64,000 nucleotides of DNA, taken from the NCBI GenBank assembly GCA_018873245.2, contig JAEMBT020000001.1, forward strand, positions 18,726,220 through 18,790,219, in the 5' to 3' direction. The notes beneath the pieces were generated by a model that made no database searches, was not told the DNA's origin, and saw only the letters and a list, made by a program, of their open reading frames with translations. This stretch comes from Archegozetes longisetosus (lineage: Eukaryota > Arthropoda > Arachnida > Sarcoptiformes > Trhypochthoniidae). Below are positions 10,320 to 20,802 of this stretch, piece after piece. Position 1 is the stretch's first letter; every line of letters begins with the position of its first letter. The position numbers and the translations under genes are program-made.

Positions 10320-10650
10320 CAAGTTTTTGAGGGTTTGTCAGCTCATTGAAATACTCAGGAAAAAGTATCAAATTAAAAATATGAATCGTTATATTTTAGT
10401 ATAATTAATTCCTTAGTAGTCACCCAAAATTAACGATTTCATTGACTTTTTAAGTCAAAGTTAGTTGGAAGCTAATTCACGATATGTGAATCAATAAATA
10501 CTTCCTTATGACACTTGATTGAGATGTTAACTTTATTCATAAATTTTGAGTTGATAATTGAGCAATAGTTCGATGAAACTATTATATTTTATGCTTTCCT
10601 TGATTTATAGTCTGCACGTATCAATGATCAAAGCAGATGTGCTTCGCGGT
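10320..10650 (+). repeat. Dispersed repeat family D, copy 1
   Basis: This stretch aligns by eye, with many mismatches and small indels, to 29030-29365. Shared landmarks in the same order are GTTTTTGAG(G/T), CTCATTGAA, AATATGAATC(G/A)TTATA, GATTTCATTGAC/GATTTTGTCCAC, CTTCCTTATGA, and a TATGCATCAGGGATCAAAGG-like end. No coding capacity and no obvious terminal inverted repeats were seen. Confidence 0.55.
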
Positions 10651-11074
10651 AATTGCGCGACGTAACCATGAATAATCATATACAAACAGCTAAGTGCTAA
10701 ATTATCAAAACTATATCAAGCTCGGGTGACCGAGTCTGAATGTTTCGAGCTCTCAAGGGTCAAAGCAGAACTTTTAATCTTAATGAGTAGATTCGTATTG
10801 ATTCTCAATTATTTAAAATATTTTATTAATTTTTTAATTCAAATTTTTCAAATTTAATCTTAGGCTCTTATTCTGATTGATAAATGATTGATCACTTGCA
10901 GATTTATTGCAAAACACTTCTGGATTTAAATCTATATATTATACGAAGAGAAAAATTTGACTTCGAAATAAAGGTGACGTAAAACCTACTGTAAATCTCA
11001 TTACTCAGAATATATATCTGGAAAATCTTATAAATATAAAGTCCCATAAAAGATATCGAGGCGCAGGTAGTCAA

Positions 11075-11900
11075 TTTACTTTTTATGTTGCGAAACCAGG
11101 ATAACAATCATATATGGATCAGTCGACAGACTATCGATCAATTAATGTATAAACAATCATTGAGAAAGACTAAAGTTTGATGTCATCTAGAGATTATTAT
11201 TGAATACAAGGATGAAACATTATAAAAATGACTGCTGAACAGTAGCATTTAAATTGATTATATACATTATTCTAAAGTATACCCTCCAGTTTGATACATT
11301 GCTTACTTCGAGCCAATTACAGTACGTTGATGAATCATTGATACAATTGAATCTCTGTAAGGCTATTCTTTAGCCTCTGAGGTATACCAGCACAAAACTT
11401 GGTATAATAGATAGTACTCGTGAGTAAAGTAAAATCATAATAGACATATCTGCCGCAAATCAAAGGGGTAAAGTTACAGGCTATTCTCATCGAAGACATG
11501 CCTGATATATCGAAAGTAAATATAGATATGTAACTAAAGACGAAAAATAAATTTTTTTATCCAGGTTAGGTTAGGTTGAGTTTCATATTATGTCTGAATC
11601 AGTAAAATTAATAAGTATAAAACGAGAAGTAAAATAATATTCTGTGTCCTGGATACTATTGGCCCGAAGTAAACAATAATCGAGTTGGAGGGCATACTTC
11701 AAAATAATATAAATGATCAATTTAAATATTGCTGTTTGGTAGTCAATTTTTGTAAAGTTTAGTTTTTGTATTGAGTAACAATCTCTAGATGACTTCAAAC
11801 TTAGTCTCAATGATTGTTTGTTAATGCACCATTTGGTCGATAGCCTGTTGATATGTTGATGTATGATTTTTTCTTGGTTTCGCAACATAAAAGGTAAAAT
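11075..11900. mobile_element. Long inverted-repeat (foldback) element
   Basis: The left arm (about 11075-11325) and right arm (about 11655-11900) are inverted copies over roughly 245 bases. Matching landmarks are CTTTTTATGTTGCGAAACCA, CAATCATTGAGA, GTCATCTAGAGATT, TTTAAATTGAT and ACTTCG(A/G)GCCAAT. The central 330 bases are unrelated and contain a TTAGG-type tract (11564-11577). A 127-codon minus-strand frame (11583-11966) runs through the right arm; I recognise no domain in it and treat it as a by-product. No target duplication was identified. Confidence 0.6.
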
Positions 11901-12288
11901 GATACGTTGCTGCACCCGGATGTTTATAGTTAGTTTACCCTTATCTTGTACTTCGATGCAACTCATCTAAAATGCTTTTAAATTCATCATTTATCTGAAT
12001 TTATTTACAAGTTTAGAATTTTCGAAATTATTTATTAAGGCTGTTGAAACAATCCATATAAAAGGCATTGAAATCTCACAGAAACTCGGATCGCTTTCGA
12101 GGAGCTGTCTTTAAATAAAACAGAGCTTAAGTTAAAAGCTCAAACAAAACAGAAATATTAAAAGATTAATCCAATGTATGGCAAAAAAGTTTTCATCGAA
12201 GATAAAGTTTAATTTCTTATATCTTAATGCAATAAGCCTTAGTATATGGAAATCTCCTGAGAAAAATATAGTCATATAAAAAACAGGA
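11901..12288. other. AT-rich intergenic sequence, nothing seen
   Basis: No gene or repeat was recognised between the inverted-repeat element and the second FB-A copy. Confidence 0.4.
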
Positions 12289-12956
12289 GGTTATGTCCCA
12301 ACTGATAGACATCCACCATAAAGACACCCACTTTATAGAAATTTTATAGACATCCACTTTATAGGTATTTCATTTGATAGACAAATTTTCGCTAATGAAG
12401 ATTCTGGTCATTGACGAGATTATTGATGTTAGGCTAAAGACTCTGGCCTAGTCTTAAGATTTTGTTTTTTGGCACCATATGCAACCTTTCATATAACTTA
12501 TATGAACAGCGAAAAAATATGTTGAAAAATAGAAATTTAATTCTGATTTATTAATAATGCAATACTTTTGTGGTATCAGATAAAACAACTCACTACAAAA
12601 TATCTCATGACAAAGTTTCACACGAGAATATTACATATAATAATCTTCGTATGCGGTATTTTGTCTGATATCACAAAAATATTGCATTATTAAATCAGAA
12701 TTAAATTTCTATTTTTCAACATGTTTTTCGCTGTTCACATAAGATTTATGAAAGATTGCATACAATGTCTCAAAACAAAATGCCAAGACTGAACCAGAGT
12801 CTCCAGCCTAACATCAATAATCTACTCAATGACCAAGATTTTCATCCGTAAAAACTTGTCTATGGAATGAAATGTCTATGAAGTGAAATATCTATAAAGT
12901 GGATTTCTATAAAGTGGATTTCTATAAAGTGCATGTTTATAATCTGGGCAAACACC
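12289..12956. mobile_element. Foldback DNA transposon, copy 2 (family FB-A)
   Basis: This 668-base copy has the same architecture as 4628-5222. The left end begins GGTTATGTCCCAACTGATAG; the right end read inward begins GGTGTTTGCCCAGATTATAA. The right arm contains a run of CTATAAAGTGGATTT subrepeats, about 16 bases each, in the subterminal region. Shared inner blocks include CATCAATAATCT, AAAATGCCAAGACTG and AATTAAATTTCTATTTTTCA. Flanks AAACAGGA (12281-12288) and AAAAGGGA (12957-12964) match at 6 of 8 positions, compatible with a decayed 8-bp duplication. The two copies can be aligned end to end, which defines the family boundaries. Confidence 0.8.
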
Positions 12957-12960
12957 AAAA

Positions 12961-13470
12961 GGGATTACTCGAAGTTTCGAGAAACAAAGGTTCGATAGAC
13001 AGAGTTTCGAAAGTCCTGTTTCCCAATTTTATCTGAGAGAAAAAAATGCAATTTTCAAAACAAAATAAGCTAGATACTTCCAAAGGACGAAACATTTCTT
13101 AATATTAAAATTTATTTAAATGGATTAGAATTGAACGTGTAATATAATAAAACTCTTTGGAATAATTTCTGAAATCAACTTAATTTCACTTTCATTGAAT
13201 TTCAAAAAATCCCAATGGATTAAGAGATTAACACCTAAAATTCATCAATTTCGGTATTTTTAAGCTATCGTATTCCTATTGACATATGATATGAAAGTTG
13301 ATAGATAATTTCTTGTTAATATACTATTATTACTTCTATTACTGATTCATAGGTTTTTCAACAAAGATTTGAAAGCTTTACCTCTATAAAAATAAAATGG
13401 GTTTTATTGTATTATTAGGTCTTCAAAACCGGGTTTTCTAAACTTTATACTTCGAAACTTCGATGCATGA
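12961..13470 (+). mobile_element. Dispersed family C, copy 1 (MITE-like)
   Basis: One of three related copies (others 24207-24660 and 29429-30138). The terminal motif TCGAAGTTTCGA lies at 12969-12980 and its inverted partner TTCGAAACTTCGA at 13451-13463. Shared internal landmarks are TTTTATCTGAGA, AAAACAAAATAA(A/G)CTAGAT, GATTAAGAGAT(T/C)A, CTATTG..ATATGAT and TTGTATTATTAG. There is no coding capacity. It abuts the right end of FB-A copy 2. Confidence 0.65.
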
Positions 13471-15079
13471 CTGCAAAAAACAAGAGTCAATAGCAAGCTT
13501 TGTAGTAGTGTTATTCAGATAGTATTTAGATTTCGGTTAGTTGTTAGATTCAATTTTGAATAATTTTGGTTGTTTAGAGTTTTTAGCACACTATCTGCAC
13601 GGTCTATAATTAGTGAAAAACTTACTTTAATGTTACAGTAAAACTCTTTTTGTTCTCTAAAAATGTATGCATGAAAGGATAAAATAATAATAAGCATAGA
13701 AATTCAATAGAAATTCAATTTTTATACAATCGCTTTTGTAATATTCAACTTATCTAAAACTTGATTTAATGAAAAAAAACAGAACCAATTTATCAGAAGT
13801 TTGCTAGATCTTAAGCGGCGTATTCATGTGAAAAAAGGTTTTCAGATAAAACGTTATTACTAATGAACATAAGAAGATATTAAAAATAGGAAGTCAGTCT
13901 GAGATCAATTTTAACTTTGAACTATCATTTTAATAGTTATTAAATTTTAAGCGTTGAACAAGTATTAGGCACTTGAAAAGTAATTTAAAGTATTTAGTAT
14001 AGACATGAATTAAAGCGTATCATTCTTTTATAATAAAACAAACGTGAGACCCTCTAGTTACAAATGTGGTAACACTTCTTTACGATAATCAGATCAAACG
14101 TCATTAATGCCTATTTGGTTGAGTCATCTGGCATTAGGCTATAGGCTATTGATTGCACTAAAAAGTATTTAAATTAAGATCCTTTTCCGAAGCAAGTTTT
14201 ATGCATGCTTCCAAGGAATCTATTTATGAGTGATAGCCCAACGGTAGTAATTTTATTTTTTTCAATAAAGCGTTTTAAAACTTGATTTTCTAATCAAAAC
14301 TGCATAAATTTAAATCTTCCGACTCTTGAGAACAGGCCCAACACTCCCTGTTAATTATCAGCAGACTTGAAACGGAAGTCAAACTAGTATTAAAACTAAG
14401 AAATACTTATTTGCCAACTGATGCTACTTTGACTTATTTGATAATATTTGACTTGAAAATTAATTTTTCAATTTAGTCCTGTAAAAAATGGCAATTTTTC
14501 ATTGAAAACTTGTTATTGAGCTGGAAATCAAAGTTGCGTTTCTAGTATTCATTTATTGAATTAGTTGTCGATTACATGCAACAAAACCTGAAAAGTCCTG
14601 ATTTAGAAAAAGCTATTTAGAAAACTAGCATAAGAAAAATTGGCGCATTCTAGAAATGAATAGAAGTTTAATTTAACAATTTGCGGGATAAGGGTATCAT
14701 CACTTATGACATTGACATAGATTTTTGGTATTTCTTTCTTTCAGTGTAAATGTAGGATAAGATGATTGTAGCCAAAGGTTATGTGCGGCGCAATAATTAC
14801 AATCTAAGGATATGTTATTAGATTAATAATGTGTCGTCAAAGCTGATTTTGGATGTTTCATGCCTGTCGTCCTAATTTTTATTGAAACTTTATTTTTCTA
14901 CTTTGCCAAAATCCTTTTTAGCATCACTTCGACTCTAACTTTCAGACTGTTTCAGCGCTTCAACACTTTTATCATTTCACGAGAGTTTGTCTCTGTTTGG
15001 GGAATATTTTCTGTTTGAAGAATAATTCCTATTTAGACAAATCCTATTTCAATCACTTGTCGACTTAAAATAAACCAAA
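13471..15079. other. Intergenic sequence upstream of the secreted-protein gene
   Basis: Contains the presumed promoter and 5' leader of the gene starting at 15080. I see no convincing TATA box, and the transcription start cannot be placed. The bases just before the ATG (ATAAACCAAA) fit an arthropod translation-start context. No other feature was recognised. Confidence 0.35.
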
Positions 15080-15408
15080 ATGTCATTTATTAGTGCTTTA
15101 TGTCTGTTCAGCCTATTAGTTGCCCAAATGACTGATGCGAGCGATATGCTGTCCTCAGAGAAGCAGATGTTGTCATTGAATTCCATCAAGAAATTCTTTA
15201 CTTCATTTGACAAGAATATGATCGATAAAATTCGAGATACCGTTAATTTGTCCAAACTAATAACAAGAGTTCGTAAATTACTTCAGATCAAACTACGAGA
15301 AGAACTAACAAAGAGGATGGAACAACATGGGGATAAATCTGGAGATAAGTCGGAAAAATTGAATAAATTCTTATTTTCGTCAATTTGGATGAAGCCTTCA
15401 CTGATGAG
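15080..15408 (+). CDS. Predicted secreted basic protein, exon 1
   Basis: I do not recognise this protein. The ATG at 15080 has a good animal context (CCAAAATG). Residues 1-20 form a typical signal peptide: a short n-region, a hydrophobic core (SALCLFSLLVA) and a likely cleavage after MTDA. Then come about 90 residues rich in Lys, Leu and Ser with amphipathic-helix character (around residues 30-80, e.g. SIKKFFTSFDKNMIDKIRD and LITRVRKLLQIKLREELTK) and a short DKSGDKSEK motif. The exon ends at AG|GTGAG, a good donor; without splicing the frame stops three bases on. It joins in phase 2 to an exon at 20600, giving 148 residues. One or more further small exons could hide in the 5.2-kb intron. No cysteine occurs after the signal peptide, so it is not a disulphide-knot peptide. 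Location, secretion and gene status are inferred from sequence only. Confidence 0.65.
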
Positions 15409-15562
15409 GTGAGAATAGAAATTATTAAACTTCTGTCAGATAGCATGTCACACACTAATCTAACATTAACGTTGCCTCACGATTGGGTAAGAGTTAGCTC
15501 GTGTGAGATTCTTAATAGAAAATTAATTATGTTTCATTTTTATTGACTGTTATTTCACGATA

Positions 15563-15724
15563 CAGTCGCTTCTTGCTATATTGGATAGCCTAACACACAA
15601 GCAATCCGTTAATTGCAACGAGACTCACTATATTAGGTTTAATGTAAAGGGTCTACGAATCAAATCATTTTTCAAAATGTGCAAATTATAAGGAGTTATT
15701 CACTATGTCCGACTTCATTAGAGG

Positions 15725-15791
<67 letters not shown>

Positions 15792-15861
15792 GACTATTTT
15801 TATAATTGTTTATCAAGTCAGTAATACAGTACAGTTTGTCCACTATAGCGAGAGGCAACTG
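15563..15861. mobile_element. pogo/Tigger-like MITE, copy 1
   Basis: Flanked by TA on each side (15561-15562 and 15862-15863). The left end reads CAGTCGCTTCTTGCTATATT, and the right end read inward reads CAGTTGCCTCTCGCTATAGT. The CAGT..(C/T)TC..(T/G)CTATA pattern with a TA target is typical of pogo/Tigger elements of the Tc1/mariner superfamily. The right half has been expanded by a GA microsatellite. It resembles 31688-31856 in the left 70 bases. It lies in the intron of the secreted-protein gene. Confidence 0.75.
15729..15789 (+). repeat. (GA)n microsatellite, about 30 units
   Basis: An uninterrupted GA run preceded by GAGGGAGG, inside the pogo-like MITE. The open frames across it (Glu-Arg or Ser-Leu repeats) are artefacts. 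Confidence 0.97.
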
Positions 15862-17188
15862 TATAATCAATCTCTTATTGAATAAAACTATGGAAACCAA
15901 GAGGTTTAGCAAGCAAACTCAAATATATTTTTCTACTAAAATTCTTGTCAGAAGAATCTAGTACGACATAGTTTGTGAGAGTTGACAAAATTTGTGAGAC
16001 TAATACAAAGCAAATAATATAATAGTGTTTATTTTCAATATAAGATTTATGAAACTTATCCATATTGAGAAATCTTTTACTGGCTTGAGACGCAAATCTT
16101 GATTTTATGGGACACTTGTTGATCAAAATTTGTCTAGTTTTGATGAATGGCTTATTATTCCTTAAGTTCTTTTGCTACTGTTATTGATTATTTCTCGTGG
16201 AAAGAATATATTTTGACATTAATGATAATAGATGAAGACAGAAAAATGTATATTAAAGTAGATCGGCTCTATTCATAAAACAGTAGACTATAAATAATTA
16301 TTTCGGTTAAATTTATTTCTTATTTTTAGAAGGCCTCATACGTTAGTGTTTCACCACAATTAATGAATATTAATTTTGTTCATATAAACCATTGATCCAC
16401 AAAAAATAAAAAGATTCAGATTGATTAATGAATGAGCAATTGAAGGTCGAACAGAATTAATCCTATCTCAAATATAGCAAACAATTGCATAATTCATTAG
16501 GCGAATAGAAACTTTTGATTCTTAAACAATTCAATATAGTTGAGCAGTATTCAAATTTCACAAATCTTCTCCAGATAACCACTTTGGTGTTGAGTTTTAG
16601 CTAACAAAAGAGTAAAATATAGTAAACACGAAACTGAAGCAAAACAAATTAGTGTGGGTTTTGAAGAGGTTAAGCAAATACAATTAATTAAATAAAGTAT
16701 CAACTAAATAAGCTTGTTCTATTAGAATTGAGTCTCAGAACGTCGAAAAGCTAACAAAAGAGATATAAATAAGGGCTTAATGAATATATCCTGAGAGTTA
16801 CTTTTTCCATGGAAACTGGTTTAAGCTAATGAATATGCGATCACATCTGTAAGGGTAATTTTCCATTTTGCCCAATTTATACACAGGTCTATAAAATATT
16901 TTCTTTCTCATAAGCAAATCTAACTTTAATAGCTATTCAGTACCAAAGTTAGCCAAAGAATATTAATACCAAAGGTAAACATAAGATCTATTCTTATATG
17001 ATGCGAAAGTATTAGCAATATATCAAATATTTGATAGAATCCATAATATGATTTTAAAGAAATGTTGGCAGTACTCTTAGCTTATTAAGTTACCCCTGCT
17101 ATAGAATCAAAATTCTATTTCACTAAGTATAAATAAAATCTTATAGGTAGGTTCACCTGTTTAGAGATTCGGGTAAATGTAACTCAAC

Positions 17189-17240
17189 GAAATGAAATTC
17201 GAAGAAATGAAATTCGACGAAATGAAATTCGACGAAATGG
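17189..17240 (+). repeat. 15-bp minisatellite, about 3.5 units
   Basis: Units of GAAATGAAATTCGA(A/C) repeat at 17189, 17204 and 17219, with a partial unit to 17240. The copies differ only at the last base. Confidence 0.95.
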
Positions 17241-19624
17241 TACATAATCGTTTGTAAGATTGTTGACGAGAAGTACTAATATTTATACAGTATAGCTATG
17301 GTTCAAACAAATCTTTAGTTTTCTGAGCTTTTAATAGAAAATTTCATCATTAGATTCAATCTTAACATTGAACTTGACCATAATCCTAGAAATTCTGCTG
17401 AGTTCGTGTTCAGGTTAGCCTTAGATCTGTGCTGTCTTTTCAAATGACGCACTTTTTGTTATCAAGTTTCAATCACAAGAATTCAGAACTTATTCTGAAA
17501 TGTTAAGATTATTGTTTCTTAAATTAGCTTCTAAATTCTGTATCTAATCCTCTATTTTATTTGATAAAAGATATAAAGTTTGCCTAAAGTGCTAGTGGTA
17601 TTCACAGAGAAATTGGCCATACGCTTTTTGTATAGACTTTTATGTTTGACTTTCATTTGATATGAAAAGCTGTTTGTAATTGAAAGAAATCAATTTTAGA
17701 AAGAAAAATCTCATATTATGTCTGGTTCTAACAATCACCCTTGACAGATTCTAGTTTGCAGATCGGTCTCAAGTTGTCGTGTTACTCAAGTGCTATTCAG
17801 TCACAATAGCTTCCATGAAACATATATGAATAGGCATTTTTAAAGATAGTCAATGGATGAATACTGACTGTCTGGAACATGATATTTACTCATTCGAGCA
17901 GCTCTTAGAAATCAAAAATAACCCTTAACTATTGCTGTATAAATATGGAAAACTCTTGAATGTCTCAATTGTAGGCTTTTCTTTTATGACCAAATTTGAA
18001 AGGAAAGTTCATAAATAATACAACACATTTGCAGTTTAAGTAATCTTGCTTTCAAATTCATTAAAAGCCTTATTCATATTCCTACTTATAAGAACCATTT
18101 TTACAGATAATATATAAATGTTTTGAACAGTTTTCATATGCTATTCATCAATAACTTTGATTTTCGTAAACTTATCGTTAGTTTGGCTTCTCATTTCATA
18201 TCAAATTAGAAAGAGTTTGATTGAATTCAGATAAGGAGCACGTATGGCATATGCAAAAATACTTTTATTAAGTTGCAATATGAATCAAAATTTGAACGAA
18301 TTTCAGCACAAATGACGCAACTTAAGAACTCTGAAACTTAAAATAGATTCTTGCTAAGGTAGAATTAGTTTCATTAATAGACTTTAGAAATGATTATTAT
18401 TGTAATAGTAGTCTTGTTATGACCAGGATTGAAGTAACATGACATTAGATGAAAATTTGTCGCGACTCAAATCGATGATTAAATTACTTATAAGATGAAA
18501 ATAGCATTACTTTCTATTTGAATGTATAATTTTTACAGTGGGTCAAATGTCTACAGAAGTAGGAGTGAACAGTCTCTTCTTAATAACATCTATTTAAATC
18601 TTTCTAAAAATATGTTTCTATCAATTATTTGTTATAATTTGAATCTAATCTAAAGTTTCGTTACTATTTTCTCTTCAAATTTGAACGTATGATACAAACT
18701 GAAAGGATAATAAATGTTTATCGTAAATGAGTTTAACTTGGAAACTAAACAGAAATGCTTACTGCAAATGGTTTGAGTGCTAATAAGAGAACAAATAGTT
18801 TCTCTGTAATTTCGTTAGGATTGTCATTTCCAAACTAAATCCATTTAATTCTCAGTATTTTCTCTTATTGTTAATAATTATCTTTCATAAGAAAATGTTT
18901 CAAAATTATTATATTCAGTACATTATATTTAGCATTTCTCCTTATAATTAAGAGTTTTTAATTCTATTTAAAACGTTTCATATAATTTCTCTATCATGAC
19001 TGCATCGACTAAAATTTGATATATTCCTGACCTTAAATGACAACTATCTAAAAGCTAAACCGAAGTAAAATGCTTTTATGTAAGTTTTAATATTTGTTGA
19101 GCCAGTCCCTAGCAACAAATACTAGTTTAATCCGATTTAAGCTAAATTTTATCAATTTCTTCAAATGGAACAGTAATTAAACTTTTCTGTAGGCCATATT
19201 TCAAATGCTTTTAACGTTTGATTACCTTTAGGAATAAGATGAGAGGTTTTATTTATTCTCTTTACTTTTCTTTTAAAACCTATAAAAAATTCAAACTATA
19301 AAAGCTTTTTATACTTTCAAAAGTTGTTTTTACAAAATCAACTCTCAAATAGAAAATGCCGACTATGGTTATTGACTATTTCTTTTATAAATATCTATAG
19401 TACTCGATTAGGTATTAAAATTATATTTGAAATACTTTCACGCTAGTCACATGCATTTCCAAGTATTCTATGCAACTAACAATCAAAACCAATATTCAAT
19501 CACAATCTCAATAGTCGTATTTTGATTGAACTTTTCATCAAATGACTGAATCAAATGTTTTTCTCATGCTCGATATTGAGAGATGAATAAGCAAATTTTG
19601 TGAATGAAGCGTTTTGTGTGAGAT

Positions 19625-19669
19625 TTAGATTGAAAAAAACTGTAACTTAGATTGAAAAAAAACTGTAAC
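19625..19669 (+). repeat. Tandem duplication of a 22-23-bp unit
   Basis: TTAGATTGAAAAAAACTGTA followed by AC occurs twice in direct tandem, then a diverged start (TTCGATTGAAA) follows. Confidence 0.9.
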
Positions 19670-20565
19670 TTCGATTGAAATAGAGGTATGATTCACATTT
19701 TGAGTCATTTAGTCAAAGCAACTGATGGAAGACCAGAAATTGCTTCTAGAAAATTGAGCTCTCACTCTAACACCTACAAAATACTTGCATTAAATACGCA
19801 TTGAATGCTAAGAAGAGTTTCATATTTGAAGATGAAAAACAGATAAATAATAGCGTGAAAATTAGTGTAATTCAAGTGTAATTCTATCTTGAGTTGAACG
19901 ACATAATCCAACATAGAAATGAGTAAAAGCATTCGAGTAAACATCCACAATAATCGATATAAAGGTAAAGGAGAAATTATTTTTGTCTCAATGTATCGCA
20001 ATAAGACCTGTATTTTGGAGATTACGAAACAATAAACGATTGATTACTGCGCGATTATGTCATGCTTTTCATGCGATCATTTTACGACAATAGAAATATT
20101 TATAACACCTAAGCTTCAATAGTTTTACTATCAACAATTCATAATAGCTCGTTATCATCGGTTTTTGGTAAACATTACAGACAAATAATTAAAAATATAG
20201 GTTTTACATCACTAGAACTCTTTTTGTCTGCATATCATTTGAAACGCGTGTTAGCAATAAGAGTATAGATTTTAGAACAAAACTTTTTGTCTGATAGAGT
20301 AGAAAAGAGAAATTATTTTTCATTAATGCACACTTTGATGTATGAACTGCACTGCGACTATAGATTTGAAAAAGCGCATCAAATCTGTAAAACGGATTTT
20401 CATTCAATAGTTTCATTATAAGAGTTGGAACAATAACTTAATTTGAAATAATTAACTTAAAGTCTCAAATTTGAGTCAACTATCAGTACTTGACTAGAAT
20501 TAAGTCATAATCCTTTCTAACGTGGTGATAATCACATAAATTAGACTGAATAATGAATTATTATT

Positions 20566-20590
20566 AAAACAATTATAATATAATTGTTTT
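20566..20590. repeat. Perfect 25-bp palindrome next to a splice acceptor
   Basis: Twelve-base arms AAAACAATTATA and TATAATTGTTTT flank a single central A with no mismatch. It ends ten bases before exon 2 and so includes part of the polypyrimidine tract of the acceptor. Confidence 0.95.
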
Positions 20591-20599
20591 TGATTGCAG

Positions 20600-20717
20600 A
20601 TTATCGCAACTGATACAAGAGAAAAATACCATAAATAAAACACCGGATCCTTTATCTGAAATAATACGAGATGAAGATATGAAGCTTAACACAAAAAACA
20701 ACTTAAACATTAACTAA
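20600..20717 (+). CDS. Predicted secreted basic protein, exon 2 (terminal)
   Basis: Follows the acceptor TTTTTGATTGCAG. Joined to the AG left over from exon 1, it reads RLSQLIQEKNTINKTPDP, then LSEIIRDEDMKLN, and a stop at 20715-20717: 39 residues in frame with exon 1. The match of phase, a strong acceptor, and a poly(A) signal overlapping the stop all support it as the last exon. It adds an acidic/amide-rich tail with two Asn-X-Thr/Ser-type contexts (NKT is a possible N-glycosylation site). I do not recognise a domain. The link to exon 1 is inferred from phase and signals; a cDNA would settle it. Confidence 0.55.
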
Positions 20718-20721
20718 TAAA
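20716..20721 (+). promoter_or_regulatory. Poly(A) signal AATAAA overlapping the stop codon
   Basis: AATAAA shares its first two bases with the TAA stop of exon 2. A second AATAAA is at 20797-20802. Either could direct 3'-end formation; in AT-rich DNA the hexamer alone is weak evidence. Confidence 0.4.
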
Positions 20722-20802
20722 GATATACATATCTCCTGTTTAAATATTCTCTTTTCTGCTGACATTTTCTCTGATTAACTTATAATTGAATTAAACAATA
20801 AA

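Larger units (their letters stand above)
15409..20599 (+). other. Intron of the secreted-protein gene
   Basis: A 5191-base GT-AG intron (GTGAGA at 15409, TTTTTGATTGCAG ending at 20599). It contains a pogo-like MITE with a long GA microsatellite, a 15-bp minisatellite (17189-17240), a duplicated 22-23-bp unit (19625-19669) and a perfect 25-bp palindrome next to the acceptor. No further exon was recognised, though a small phase-preserving one cannot be excluded. Confidence 0.6.

Noticed and set aside
11583..11966. 127-codon minus-strand frame, longest on that strand
   Set aside because: It lies across one arm of an inverted-repeat element and I recognise no transposase, gag or host domain in it.
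15679..15912. Frames encoding Arg-Glu or Ser-Leu repeats
   Set aside because: Produced by the GA microsatellite on each strand.
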